This document shows, in pieces, positions 1 through 11,864 of a stretch of DNA of 37,920 nt. Made by a program: the position numbers and the translations under genes. The DNA comes from DASPPM01 sp052143835 (GTDB taxonomy: Bacteria; Pseudomonadota; Alphaproteobacteria; JACZXZ01), in assembly GCA_052143835.1 (NCBI GenBank), contig JBKQRV010000094.1, positions 1-37,920 on the forward strand, given 5' to 3'. Below the pieces are notes generated by a model that was given only the letters and a program-made list of their open reading frames with translations, ran no database searches and was not told where the DNA came from. The first letter of the stretch is position 1. Each line of letters begins with the position of its first letter.

Positions 1-65
1 GCTCTCAGCCCTTGCAACAGCTCTGTCCGTCTCATCCTCGCCCCCTGCTTTGGAGCGATTCAAAA

Positions 66-110
66 ACCGGACAGATCGCGTGTCACAAGGACCGGACATA
101 TCGTATGTCA
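66..110. repeat. Imperfect 20-bp direct repeat
   Basis: Two 20-bp copies, at 66-85 and 91-110, match at 17 of 20 positions. Both begin ACCGGACA and end TGTCA, and they repeat every 25 bp. They lie about 25 bp upstream of the candidate -35 box of the first gene. They could be paired operator sites, or the repeated terminal sequences of a lost insertion sequence whose body would lie left of the window. Nothing seen here decides between these. Confidence 0.6.
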
Positions 111-133
111 GCGACACCACAGCGCCCGCAGGG

Positions 134-162
134 TTGACAGCGCGCCTCGGCGCGGCCATGCT
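134..162 (+). promoter_or_regulatory. Candidate sigma-70 promoter of the M23 gene
   Basis: A perfect TTGACA lies at 134-139. After 17 bp comes CATGCT at 157-162, a weak -10. Transcription would begin near 170, inside the longer GTG-start version of the M23 reading frame, which supports the downstream ATG at 235. Confidence 0.45.
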
Positions 163-234
163 CGCGTGTCTTCGATATCAAACCATTCCGGGACATACCC
201 GGGATGCCGCGACGGGGCGACAAGGGGGGCGAGG

Positions 235-1854
235 ATGCGGGCGGCGCAGTTGAGCCGGCGGTCTCTTGTGGTGTTATCGGGCGGTATCCTCGCCGGACTG
301 CTCGTCTCCATCTGGCTCGGCGAGGTCGCTGCCCAACATGTGATGAAGGTGGACCCGCCGGGCGGCTTGGCCGAGGCCGATGCGCGCGCCAAGGCGGCAC
401 TCGCCGGCGACCGCTGGTGGCAGAATCTCAACGACAACCAGCTCGCCATCCTGCTGCCGACCGTGAGCCTGCCCTCTCACCTCTCCGATCAAGCCGAGCA
501 CACGGCGCTACCGTCCAAGCAAGCAGCGCGCCCCGCACTTCCGCCTGACCGGAACGAGCGTCCTTCCTATCGGATCGACATGCTGGACACGCTCGTTCCT
601 CCTTTCGATCGGGACGACAACGCCGCTCACGCCGCCGACCCGATCACGCACGGCGCGCGCGCAGCCGCGCCGATCGAGCTCGCCTCGTTCGCTCCCTTTG
701 ACCCGTCGCCGCAGGCGCTTGCCCATGGCACCGGCGCGCCAATCGAGCGCAGCGTCCTCATCGGCAGAGGCGACACGCTCAACGACATTCTCCTGCGCCA
801 AGGCGTTCCCGCCTCCGAGGCGCACGATGCGGCCGCCGCCATGAGGAGCATGCTCGATCTGCGCGCGCTCAAGCCGGGCGTCGAGATCAAGCTCACCTTC
901 GAGCCGGACGCGAAGGGCCGGCTCGACAAGGTGAGCCTGCCCACGAGCCCGGATCAGACGGTGAGCGTCGAGCGCAACGGCAATGACGAGTTCAGCGCCA
1001 GCAAGATTGCTCAACCTTTGACGCGGCAGCTCGTGCGCACGGAGGGCGTCATTCGTTCCAGCCTCTACGAGGACGCGGTCGCCGCCGGCATTCCCGCCCC
1101 GCTTCTCGCCGAGCTCATTCACGCCTTCAGTTACGACGTCGACTTCCAGCGCGAGATCCAGCCGGGCGACCGCTTCGAGCTCGCCTACGAGCAATTCACG
1201 AACGGCGAAGGCCAAGTGGCCAAGACCGGCAACATGGTCTACGCGGCCCTCACGCTTTCGGGACAAGTGCTCAAGATCTATCGCTTCGAGGTCCGCAAGG
1301 GCCTCGTCGACTATTTCAACGCCAACGGCGAGAGCGTGCGCAAGGCGCTCCTGCGCACGCCGATCGACGGCGCCAGGATCAGCTCGGGTTACGGCATGCG
1401 GCTGCACCCGATCCTCGGCTACACCACCATGCACAAAGGCGTCGACTTCGCGGCCGCGACCGGCACCCACATCATGGCGGCCGGCGACGGCGTGGTCGAG
1501 CTCGCCGGCTGGCGCGGCAATTACGGCATCTACCTGCGCGTCCGCCACAACCGCGATTACAGCACCGCCTACGCCCATATGAGTGCCGTCGCGCGCGGCA
1601 TCAGGGTCGGCAGCCATGTGCGCCAGGGCCAGGTGATCGGCTATGTCGGTTCAACCGGCCTCGCCACCGGCCCGCACCTTTATTACGAGGTGCTGGTGCA
1701 CGACCGCCAGATCAATCCCTTGAGCGTCAAGCTGCCGACCGGCATCAAGCTCGCAGGCACGGAGCTCAAGAGTTTCATCGCCGCCAAATCCGCGACCGAT
1801 GCAGCGCTCGCCTCGCTCCCCCAAGCTACCAAGCTCGCCAAGAGGGCGTTCTAA
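235..1854 (+). CDS. M23-family (LytM) peptidoglycan peptidase homologue, possibly catalytically degenerate
   Basis: This is an envelope protein of 539 residues. A hydrophobic membrane anchor or signal spans about residues 9-30. A central LysM/OapA-like segment follows, with a GRGDTLNDILL motif, and then a C-terminal LytM domain from about 380 to 500, the layout of MepM-type proteins. Family members cut peptide cross-links in peptidoglycan or, if inactive, activate amidases. H400 and D404 (HKGVD), H448 (YAHMS) and H481 (GPHL) are present, but the residue two after H481, normally the third zinc ligand His, is Tyr483. I chose ATG 235 because a purine-rich ribosome site (GGGGGGCGAGG) precedes it; the frame stays open to GTG 166. 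The stop abuts the clpB stop, tail to tail. Confidence 0.9.
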   Translation: MRAAQLSRRSLVVLSGGILAGLLVSIWLGEVAAQHVMKVDPPGGLAEADARAKAALAGDRWWQNLNDNQLAILLPTVSLPSHLSDQAEHTALPSKQAARPALPPDRNERPSYRIDMLDTLVPPFDRDDNAAHAADPITHGARAAAPIELASFAPFDPSPQALAHGTGAPIERSVLIGRGDTLNDILLRQGVPASEAHDAAAAMRSMLDLRALKPGVEIKLTFEPDAKGRLDKVSLPTSPDQTVSVERNGNDEFSASKIAQPLTRQLVRTEGVIRSSLYEDAVAAGIPAPLLAELIHAFSYDVDFQREIQPGDRFELAYEQFTNGEGQVAKTGNMVYAALTLSGQVLKIYRFEVRKGLVDYFNANGESVRKALLRTPIDGARISSGYGMRLHPILGYTTMHKGVDFAAATGTHIMAAGDGVVELAGWRGNYGIYLRVRHNRDYSTAYAHMSAVARGIRVGSHVRQGQVIGYVGSTGLATGPHLYYEVLVHDRQINPLSVKLPTGIKLAGTELKSFIAAKSATDAALASLPQATKLAKRAF

Positions 1855-4452
<2,598 letters not shown>

Positions 4453-4537
4453 CGCGTGGCATCCTTTCCTACGGCCCCCTCACGAGGCGGGCGGGAATGC
4501 TGGGCCCCGGGTTAGCGAAATGGGCACCCACGACTTC

Positions 4538-4566
4538 ATATGGCGGTGAGGCCGGGCTCACTCAAG
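4538..4566 (-). promoter_or_regulatory. Candidate RpoH (sigma-32) promoter of clpB
   Basis: On the minus strand, CTTGAGT (4566-4560) is followed after 15 bp by GCCATAT (4544-4538). These match the heat-shock consensus CTTGAAA and CCCATNT at 5 of 7 and 6 of 7 positions. The expected leader is about 80 nt. clpB is an RpoH target in well-studied proteobacteria, which makes this reading plausible but not shown. Confidence 0.45.
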
Positions 4567-4632
4567 GGCCGCGACGGCGCCGCGCGGCCCCCGATTTCGG
4601 CCATCCTGGGGCTCCCGTCATATCCAAAATAT

Positions 4633-4694
4633 TGCAATGCACAATAATTTCACTTGCGCCCGGCAGAGAGTTAGCCCAAATATGCTGCAATGCA
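4633..4694 (+). promoter_or_regulatory. Twin TGCAATGCA palindromes upstream of and over the patatin start
   Basis: The same 9-bp palindrome, TGCA-N-TGCA, occurs at 4633-4641 and at 4686-4694, 53 bp apart, which is about five helical turns. The first is nested in a larger inverted repeat, TATTG-N7-CAATA (4630-4646). The second covers the ATG at 4690. The surrounding 70 bp is unusually A+T-rich for this window. Similar TGC/GCA palindromes are bound by PhaR in alphaproteobacterial polyhydroxybutyrate genes; that link is an inference. Confidence 0.5.
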
Positions 4695-5901
4695 ATATGA
4701 GCTATCCAAACTGCTCGGGTGGCTTCGTCGCGGCTGGCGCAGCGCCCTCATGGCCCTCCGCCTCGCCAAGCGGCAGCGCTTGCCGAGCGTCTTCGAGCCG
4801 CCGAGCCCCGCTCCGCCCTGGGCGCGCGCGTGGCTGACGACAAACCCGGCGTGGCCCTTCGGCTTCGCGAAGAATTCCTGCCGTTTGGCCTTAGCACTTC
4901 AGGGCGGCGGTGCGCACGGCGCCTTCACCTGGGGCGTGCTCGATCGCCTCCTGGAGGTGCCCGGTTTTCGCATCGTCGCGATCAGCGGATCGAGTGCGGG
5001 TGCCATCAACGCGGCAGTGCTCGCCGCCGGCTACCTTGAGGGCGGCCCCGTGGCCGCGCGCGAGCGCCTCGAGGCGCTGTGGCGCAAGCTGGCGCAGCTC
5101 GCAGCGTTCAGCCCGCTGCGGCCGACCCCCTTCGAGGCGCTCGTCCTCGGCCGCAACAGCGAGTGGTCGTTCTCCCACCTCGCCTTCGATCTCGTCTCGC
5201 GTCTGTTGTCGCCCTATCAGCTCAACCCGCTCGGCCTCAACCCCTTGCGCCAAGTGCTTGTCGAGCTCATCGACTTCGAGCGGCTGCGCGGCAGCGATGC
5301 GATCCGCCTCTTCGTCGCCGCGACCTGCGTGGAGAGCGGTGCCGCGCGCCTCTTCACCAACAGGGAGCTCACGCCCGACGTGCTTCTCGCCTCTGCCTGC
5401 CTGCCGGCGCTGTATCCGGCGGTGAAGCTCGAGGACAGGCATTACTGGGACGGCGGCTTCACGTCCAACCCCGCACTCCTGCCGCTCGTCGAAGAATGCG
5501 ACGCCAGCGACATCGTGCTCGTGCGCCTCAATCCGCGGCAAGAGGTGCCTGTGCCGACGACCGCGCGCGGCATTCAGTCGCGCCTCAGCCGCATCGTCTT
5601 CGATAACCCCTTGAAGCGCGAGCTCGAGAGCATCGACTGGCTACGCCGCATGGCGAAGAAGGCGGGCATCGCTGCGGGCGGTCCGGCCGGGCGGCTCGTA
5701 TCGCTCCGTCTCCACACGATCGGCGACGATGATGCGCTCAGCAAGCTCGGCAGCGCGAGCAAGCTCCATCCCGATTGGCCGCTCGTGCGCGCACTCAGGG
5801 ATGCCGGACGCGAGGCCGCCGAAGGCTGGCTCTTCGCGGGAGTGACGCCTCGGCCCGCGGCGAACGACCAGGACGAAGGCGCTGCCAGCATCGCCGTTTG
5901 A
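4690..5901 (+). CDS. Patatin-like phospholipase family protein
   Basis: This is a predicted cytoplasmic or membrane-associated acyl hydrolase of 403 residues. It carries the patatin catalytic set: the glycine-rich oxyanion loop QGGGAHG (71-77), the nucleophile elbow GSSAG with Ser102, and the Asp254 of YWDGG. The C-terminal part, with a segment like SRIVFDNPLKRELESI, resembles the DUF3734 type, which in alphaproteobacteria is often found near 3-hydroxybutyrate dehydrogenase genes; that association is from memory. The start could instead be ATG 4750, because ATG 4690 lies inside a palindrome and has no clear ribosome site. The MOSC gene follows after 34 bp and may be co-transcribed. The natural substrate is unknown. 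Confidence 0.88.
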   Translation: MQYELSKLLGWLRRGWRSALMALRLAKRQRLPSVFEPPSPAPPWARAWLTTNPAWPFGFAKNSCRLALALQGGGAHGAFTWGVLDRLLEVPGFRIVAISGSSAGAINAAVLAAGYLEGGPVAARERLEALWRKLAQLAAFSPLRPTPFEALVLGRNSEWSFSHLAFDLVSRLLSPYQLNPLGLNPLRQVLVELIDFERLRGSDAIRLFVAATCVESGAARLFTNRELTPDVLLASACLPALYPAVKLEDRHYWDGGFTSNPALLPLVEECDASDIVLVRLNPRQEVPVPTTARGIQSRLSRIVFDNPLKRELESIDWLRRMAKKAGIAAGGPAGRLVSLRLHTIGDDDALSKLGSASKLHPDWPLVRALRDAGREAAEGWLFAGVTPRPAANDQDEGAASIAV

Positions 5902-5935
5902 CAGGCCGCGCTCAATTGGGACTAAGATCGCGCCC

Positions 5936-6703
5936 ATGACAGCCACGCTTGCCCGCATCTACCGCTATCCCGTCAAGGGGCTGACCGCCGAGCCGCTTGC
6001 GCGCGTGCGGCTCGAGCCCGGCAAGCGCCTGCCTGGCGACCGCCGCTACGCCATCGAGCACGGCGGCGGTACGAACCACGAGGCCAGGGAAGAGTGGCAG
6101 CCGAAGGCCGGCTTCCTCAACTTGATGCGCGATGAGCGCCTGGCCCTCCTCGAGGCCCGCTTCGAGGAGGCGAGCGGCGTGCTGGTGCTCTATCGCGGCG
6201 GCAAACGGGTCGCGCGCGGCGACCTGAGCACCTCTCTGGGGCGCACGCTCATCGAACAGTTCTTGGCCGCCTTCATGAAGGAAGAGCTGCGCGGTGCCGC
6301 CAAGCTCGTGGAGGCGCGGGAGGGCGGGTTTACCGACGCGCCCGAGCCGTGGCTCTCGCTCGTCAATCTCGCCTCCGTGCGCGACCTCGGCGAGCGCATC
6401 GTCGGAGGCGAGATCGATCCGCTGCGCTTCCGCGCCAATCTCTATCTCGAGGGGCTTGCCCCTTGGCGCGAGCTCGATCTGGTCGGCCGCGAGATCGGCA
6501 TCGGGCCGGTGCGGCTCAAGGTCGAGAGGGCCATTACGCGCTGTGCCGCGGTCAACGTGAATCCCGCGACCGGCGCGCGCGATCTCAACCTTCCGCGCGC
6601 GCTCGAAGGCGGCATCGGCCACGCGAACATGGGCGTCTATGCCGAGGTGCTCAGCGCGGGCGAAATCGAGTGCGGAGCTTCGTGCGCCGTTGCCGCGGCC
6701 TGA
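5936..6703 (+). CDS. MOSC domain-containing protein
   Basis: The 255-residue protein has an N-terminal MOSC_N beta-barrel segment (about 4-110, beginning RIYRYPVKGL) and a MOSC domain (about 130-250). Typical MOSC signatures are DPLRFRANLYLEG (161-173) and the conserved cysteine Cys203 in ITRCAAVNV. Relatives such as mARC and YcbX bind sulfurated molybdenum cofactor through that cysteine and reduce N-hydroxylated compounds. No N-terminal transit or membrane segment is visible, so it is probably cytoplasmic. It follows the patatin gene by 34 bp in the same direction and ends 12 bp before the convergent DUF4167 gene. The substrate cannot be told from sequence. Confidence 0.88.
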   Translation: MTATLARIYRYPVKGLTAEPLARVRLEPGKRLPGDRRYAIEHGGGTNHEAREEWQPKAGFLNLMRDERLALLEARFEEASGVLVLYRGGKRVARGDLSTSLGRTLIEQFLAAFMKEELRGAAKLVEAREGGFTDAPEPWLSLVNLASVRDLGERIVGGEIDPLRFRANLYLEGLAPWRELDLVGREIGIGPVRLKVERAITRCAAVNVNPATGARDLNLPRALEGGIGHANMGVYAEVLSAGEIECGASCAVAAA

Positions 6704-6715
6704 GCGGCAGGGGGA

Positions 6716-7096
6716 TCAGAACGGCTGCGGTTCGGTCCCGTCGTTCGAGCCGTTGATCGGAGCGCCCTGGCCGGGGCCGGGACGGATCTCGGGCTGCTCC
6801 GCGTCCGCGCCCTCGAAGGCATCGAAGTCGTGGCGGGACATGGGACCGCCGTTGCTGTTGATGATGCGGAAGTAGTGCTCCGCATGCTGGAAGAAGTTCT
6901 CGGCCGCGATGCGATCGCCCGAGGAATGGGCGTCGCGCGCGAGTGCGAGGTACTTCTCATGCAGCTGATAGGCGTTGCCCCGGAGCTTGCCGTTGGGGCC
7001 GCTGCTATCGAGCGTCTGCAGCCGCAACGGCACGTTTTGCTTACGCCCGCCGTTCCCGCGGCCACGCGAGCGTTTCGCGTTGGGACCTTGTCTCAT
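6716..7096 (-). CDS. DUF4167 domain-containing protein
   Basis: This is a small, basic protein of 126 residues. Its N-terminus is rich in Arg, Lys and Gly, like a nucleic-acid-binding tail. The DUF4167 core follows, with signature LRGNAYQLHEKYLALARDA (38-56) and the segment AENFFQHAEHYFRI (64-77). The C-terminal acidic and proline-rich tail is shorter than in many relatives. The family is nearly confined to Alphaproteobacteria and commonly follows prfA-prmC, as here. Its function is unknown; an RNA- or ribosome-related role is a guess from charge and neighbourhood. Confidence 0.9.
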   Translation of the reverse strand: MRQGPNAKRSRGRGNGGRKQNVPLRLQTLDSSGPNGKLRGNAYQLHEKYLALARDAHSSGDRIAAENFFQHAEHYFRIINSNGGPMSRHDFDAFEGADAEQPEIRPGPGQGAPINGSNDGTEPQPF

Positions 7097-7144
7097 CGCA
7101 CCATCACTTGATATTCGAACGGTTGGTCTACTGTGGCGTTTGTC

Positions 7145-8223
7145 TTATTGAGATCCCCTTGAGATCCCCGCGCTCTGCCTTTCGAGCCTTGTTCGCGGAG
7201 ATCCTCTCGGAGCCCCACGACCGCGCTCTGATTGCGGCGTATTGTCTGATGTGAGCGTGGTGCCTCTTACGCGCACCATCCCCCTCTTAGCAGAAAGCGA
7301 TCCGCCGCGCCACCGCTTTTCCCCTGCGTCCGCGCTTTTCTGCCCTCGTGTCCCCTCGGCTGGCGCGGCCGACATAATAAGGCATCGCTCGTTTCCCGCA
7401 AGGTCGAAACGTCGGGCGAGCTCGCGAAGTCCGGCCTCGGCCATGATGCCCGCCACCTCGTCCCCCTGGCCCGCGCCGAGCTCGACGAGCGCGTGGCCCC
7501 CAGCTGCGAGACGGCGCACAAGGGCGGGCGCCAAGCTCCGGTAGCAGGCGAGCCCGTCCGGCCCGCCCGCGAGCGCTATACGCGGCTCAAAGCGGGCCAC
7601 CTCGGGCGCCAGCGCGGAAATCTCGCCTTCGGCCAGGTAGGGCGGGTTCGCCAGCACGAGGTCGAAGCGCCCTTCGAGTGCGCTATCCCAATTGCCGACC
7701 AGAAAGCGCGCGCGCGAGGCGAGGCCGAGTGCCGCGGCATTTTCGCGCGCCACGCGGCAGGCAGCCTCGCTCACATCGACGCCAATTCCCTCGGCGGCGC
7801 TCAATTCCATAAGCAACGCAAGCAACAGGCATCCGGTTCCCGTGCCGAGATCGAGCACCTTCAGCTTGCGCCCAGCGGCGCGGGCAAAGTCAAGCGCCGC
7901 ATCGACGAGCGTCTCGCTCTCCGGACGGGGTACCAGCGTCTCGGGCGTCACCCGAAAGGAGAGGCTCCAGAACTCGCGGCGGCCGAGGATTTGAGCGATC
8001 GGCTCGCGCCCGATGCGTCGCGCGAGGAGGGCCTCGAAGCGCCTCCGTTCCTCTCCGCTCAGCACCCGACCGGGATGGGCGACGAGAGCCTCCAGCGAGC
8101 GCCCGGTCGCGCGGGCCATGAGCAGCCGCGCATCGAGCCGCGGTTCGCCCACCGCCGCGGCCTCGAGGCGCCATGCCGCCTCTCTGAGGAGAGTGCGGGG
8201 GGTCCCGGGCTCTTGCGTTTTAT

Positions 8224-8227
<4 letters not shown>
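7145..8227 (-). CDS. prmC: Peptide chain release factor N(5)-glutamine methyltransferase PrmC, with an unusual C-terminal tail
   Basis: This enzyme methylates the glutamine of the GGQ motif in release factors, using S-adenosylmethionine. The SAM-binding motif VLDLGTGTG (124-132) and the catalytic NPPY (194-197) are clear, as are the family's N-terminal helical domain and the VPRPESETL segment. The recognisable enzyme ends near residue 286 (ERCLIMS). A further 74 residues of low-complexity, charged sequence follow, running through what is probably the leader of the DUF4167 gene. The ATG overlaps the prfA stop (ATGA), so it is translationally coupled to its substrate's gene. The tail may be real, or the ancestral stop may be lost. 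Confidence 0.95.
7148..7169 (-). repeat. Tandem 11-bp direct repeat at the prmC 3' end
   Basis: Two perfect head-to-tail copies, read on the minus strand as GGGGATCTCAA, form the last codons of the extended prmC frame (ending SRGSQ). The repeat lies about 50 bp upstream of the DUF4167 start, so it may be a remnant of replication slippage or part of that gene's leader. Confidence 0.7.
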
Positions 8228-9293
<1,066 letters not shown>

Positions 9294-9297
<4 letters not shown>

Positions 9298-10622
9298 TTG
9301 CTCTTCTCCTCGTCGCTCGCATCGCCCTCGTCCCGCGCAAGGCGGAAGAGCCGGCGGATAAGGCGCTCGGCAAGGGCCCGGCTGGCGCTCGACCCCTCCT
9401 CCGCGGCAATGGCACGCAAGGCCTCGGAAGGCTCGTGCAGCATGCGGTTGACGAGGAGCCGCGTCGCCTCGGCGGCGTTCCCTTCGCCGATTTCCGCCAG
9501 CACCTGCTCGCGCACTTGCTCGAAATGCCGGCGCAGCGCCACGAGCGTCGGCACCGCCCCCCGCTCCGCCCGCGCGCGCGCGAACAGGGCCAGCGCCTCA
9601 TCGAGGATGTGCCACGCCTCCTCCGCGGCCGCCGCGCGGTTCGCCTGGCCGGCAAGCGCCGCCCGCTCGAGATCGCCGAGATCGTAAAGATAGGCGTCGT
9701 CTATGCGGTTGACCGCGGGCTCGATGTCGCTCGGCACGCCGAGGTCGATAAGATAGACCGGGCGGCGGCGGCGGCGGCGCAAGGCCTGCTCCATCATCTC
9801 CCCCGTGACAAGGTATCGCCCGGTGCCCGCGCACGCGATCACCACGTCCGCCTCGACCAGCGCCACGGCGAGTGTCGCGAAATCCGTGTAATGGCCGTCG
9901 AGCTGGCGCGCAAGCGCCTCCGCGCGCGCCGCCTGCGGTGCCGCAACCGTGATGCGCGCGAGCCCGGCGCCGAGGAGCTCCTCGGCCATGAGTTGGCCCA
10001 TGTCGCCGGTGCCGATGAGAAGGCCGCCGAGGCTGCCGAGATCGCCATGGACCTCGCGGGCGAGCTCGACGGCGGTCGCCACGATCGAGACCGGTCCCTC
10101 GGCGATGCGCGTCTCGTTGCGCACGCGCTTGGCCGCCGCGTAGGCGGCCTGGAGTGCCGCCTCCAGCTCGCTGCCGATCGTGCCCGCGTCGCGCGCGGTG
10201 CGGTGCGCCGCCTTGAGCTGCCCGAGCACCTGCGGCTCGCCGACAACGGCGCTGTCGAGCGAGGCGGCAACCGCGAAGATGTGCCGCAACGCCGCCTCCT
10301 CCGTGTGGAGGTAGAGCTGGCGCTCGAGGGCCGCTTGCTCAAGCCCCGCGCGCTCGGCGAGCACGCGGGCGACTGCGGCGTGCACGAGCTCAGGCTCCTC
10401 GGCGACGCCCTGGACCTCGACCCTGTCGCAGGTCGAGAGCACGAGCGCCTGTCGCAATCCCTCCTCGCGAAGCCGGCCGAGCACGACCGGTGCCGCGGCG
10501 TCCTCGACGAAGATCCTGTCGCGAAGCTCCACGCTGCTCGAACGATGATTGGCGCCGACCACGACGAATTGGGCCGGCGCATGCGCGCCGCCGCCCATGG
10601 CTTGGCTATCGCTCTGCGGCAA
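9294..10622 (-). CDS. hemA: Glutamyl-tRNA reductase (C5 heme pathway)
   Basis: This enzyme reduces glutamyl-tRNA with NADPH to glutamate-1-semialdehyde, the first committed step of the C5 route to 5-aminolevulinate. The 442-residue protein shows the N-terminal VVGANHRSSSVELRDRI segment (21-37), the catalytic Cys65 in LSTCDR (Asn is commoner than Asp66), the VLGQLKAAHR and AAKRVRNETRI segments, an NADPH-binding GTGDMGQLMAEELL, and the C-terminal dimerisation part with YLIDLGVPSDIEP. It is not ALA synthase, which many alphaproteobacteria also call HemA. The start overlaps the hisS 3' end by 17 nt. A GluTR is unexpected in this class. Confidence 0.95.
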
Positions 10623-11850
10623 GACGGTCGACGAGGCTGTCGAGCGCCACCTCGCTTTGCGCGCCCGTGTCGAGGTCGCGCAGGCTCCCTACGTTGCGCT
10701 TGAGCTCGTCCTCGCCGAGGAGGACGGCAATCCGCGCCCCCACCTTGTTGGCGCGCTTCATGCGGCGCGAGAGATTGCCGTGGAAGCCGAGCTCGACGGC
10801 AAGCCCGCGATGGCGGAGGTCGCGCGCGATGCGGAGGGCAGCACTTTCCGCAGCACTGCCTATCGGGATGACCGCGATGGGCCGCGTCGAGAGCTGCACC
10901 TCGCCCGCCAGCATGGCGAGCCGCTCGATGCCGCCCGCCCATCCCACGCTCGCGGTCGGCGGACCGCCCATGGTCTCGGCGAGCCCGTCGTAGCGCCCGC
11001 CGGCGATCACGGCCCCCTGCGCGCCGAGCTCGTTCGTGGTGAACTCGAACACCGTGTGGCAGTAATAATCGAGTCCGCGCACGATGCGCGGGTTGAGCGC
11101 ATAGTTGATCCCGGTCGCCTCGAGTGCTGACGTCACCTTTGCGAAGAAGCTCCGCGACGCGTCATTGAGGTAGTCGAAGAAGACCGGCGCATCGGCGACG
11201 ATGCGCTTGTCGGCCGCATCCTTCGAGTCGAGCACGCGCAGAGGATTGCGCTCGAGGCGCGCGCGGCTGTCGGCGGAGAGCTTGTCGAAGTGCTTGCCGA
11301 GATAGTCGACGAGCGCCGCGCGATAGGCGGCCCTGCTCTCCGTGTCGCCGAGGGTGTTGAGCTCGAGCGTCGTCTTGTCGAGAACGCCGAGCGCCTCGAG
11401 AATGTGCGCACCCGCCGCGATCACCTCGACATCGCCGAGGGGGTCCGGCACGCCCAAGAGCTCGATGTCGATCTGGTGAAACTGGCGGTAGCGTCCCTTC
11501 TGCGGCCGCTCGTAGCGGAACATCGGCCCGGCGCAGAAGAACTTGAGCGGGAGATGCTGGGCGAGCCCGCCAGAGATCAGCGCGCGCATGATGCCGGCGG
11601 TCGCCTCGGGTCGCAGCGTCAGCTGCTCGCCGCCGCGGTCCTCGAAGGTGTACATCTCCTTGGTGACGATGTCACTCGTGTCGCCGAGCGTGCGCCGGAA
11701 CACCTCGGTGAACTCGAAGACCGGCGTCGAGACCTCCTCGTAGCCGTAGAGCGCCGCGATCTCGCGCGCCGTCTCCATGACGCGGCGATGGCGCCGGCTC
11801 TCTTCGGGCAATAGGTCGCGGGTGCCGCGGACCGGCTGCAGCGACGACAA
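10606..11850 (-). CDS. hisS: Histidine-tRNA ligase
   Basis: This is a class II aminoacyl-tRNA synthetase charging tRNA-His. From TTG 11850 it has 414 residues, a normal length. It begins SSLQPVRGTRDLLPEE. The class II motif-2 region (MYTFEDRGGEQLTLRPE), FFCAGPMFRYERPQKGRYRQ and the histidine-specific RGLDYYCHTVFEF are all present. The C-terminal anticodon-binding domain begins near residue 325. The frame is open far upstream through ispG, but similarity begins only here, 14 nt after the ispG stop. GGAG lies 6 nt before the TTG, so a TTG start is the best choice. The 3' end overlaps hemA by 17 nt. Confidence 0.96.
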   Translation of the reverse strand: MSSLQPVRGTRDLLPEESRRHRRVMETAREIAALYGYEEVSTPVFEFTEVFRRTLGDTSDIVTKEMYTFEDRGGEQLTLRPEATAGIMRALISGGLAQHLPLKFFCAGPMFRYERPQKGRYRQFHQIDIELLGVPDPLGDVEVIAAGAHILEALGVLDKTTLELNTLGDTESRAAYRAALVDYLGKHFDKLSADSRARLERNPLRVLDSKDAADKRIVADAPVFFDYLNDASRSFFAKVTSALEATGINYALNPRIVRGLDYYCHTVFEFTTNELGAQGAVIAGGRYDGLAETMGGPPTASVGWAGGIERLAMLAGEVQLSTRPIAVIPIGSAAESAALRIARDLRHRGLAVELGFHGNLSRRMKRANKVGARIAVLLGEDELKRNVGSLRDLDTGAQSEVALDSLVDRLAAER

Positions 11851-11864
11851 GGGAATCTCCGTGG

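Noticed and set aside
166..234. GTG start at 166 for the M23 protein, adding 23 residues
   Set aside because: It overlaps the likely transcription start, has no ribosome site, and places a polar stretch before the signal/anchor; ATG 235 has a purine-rich site.
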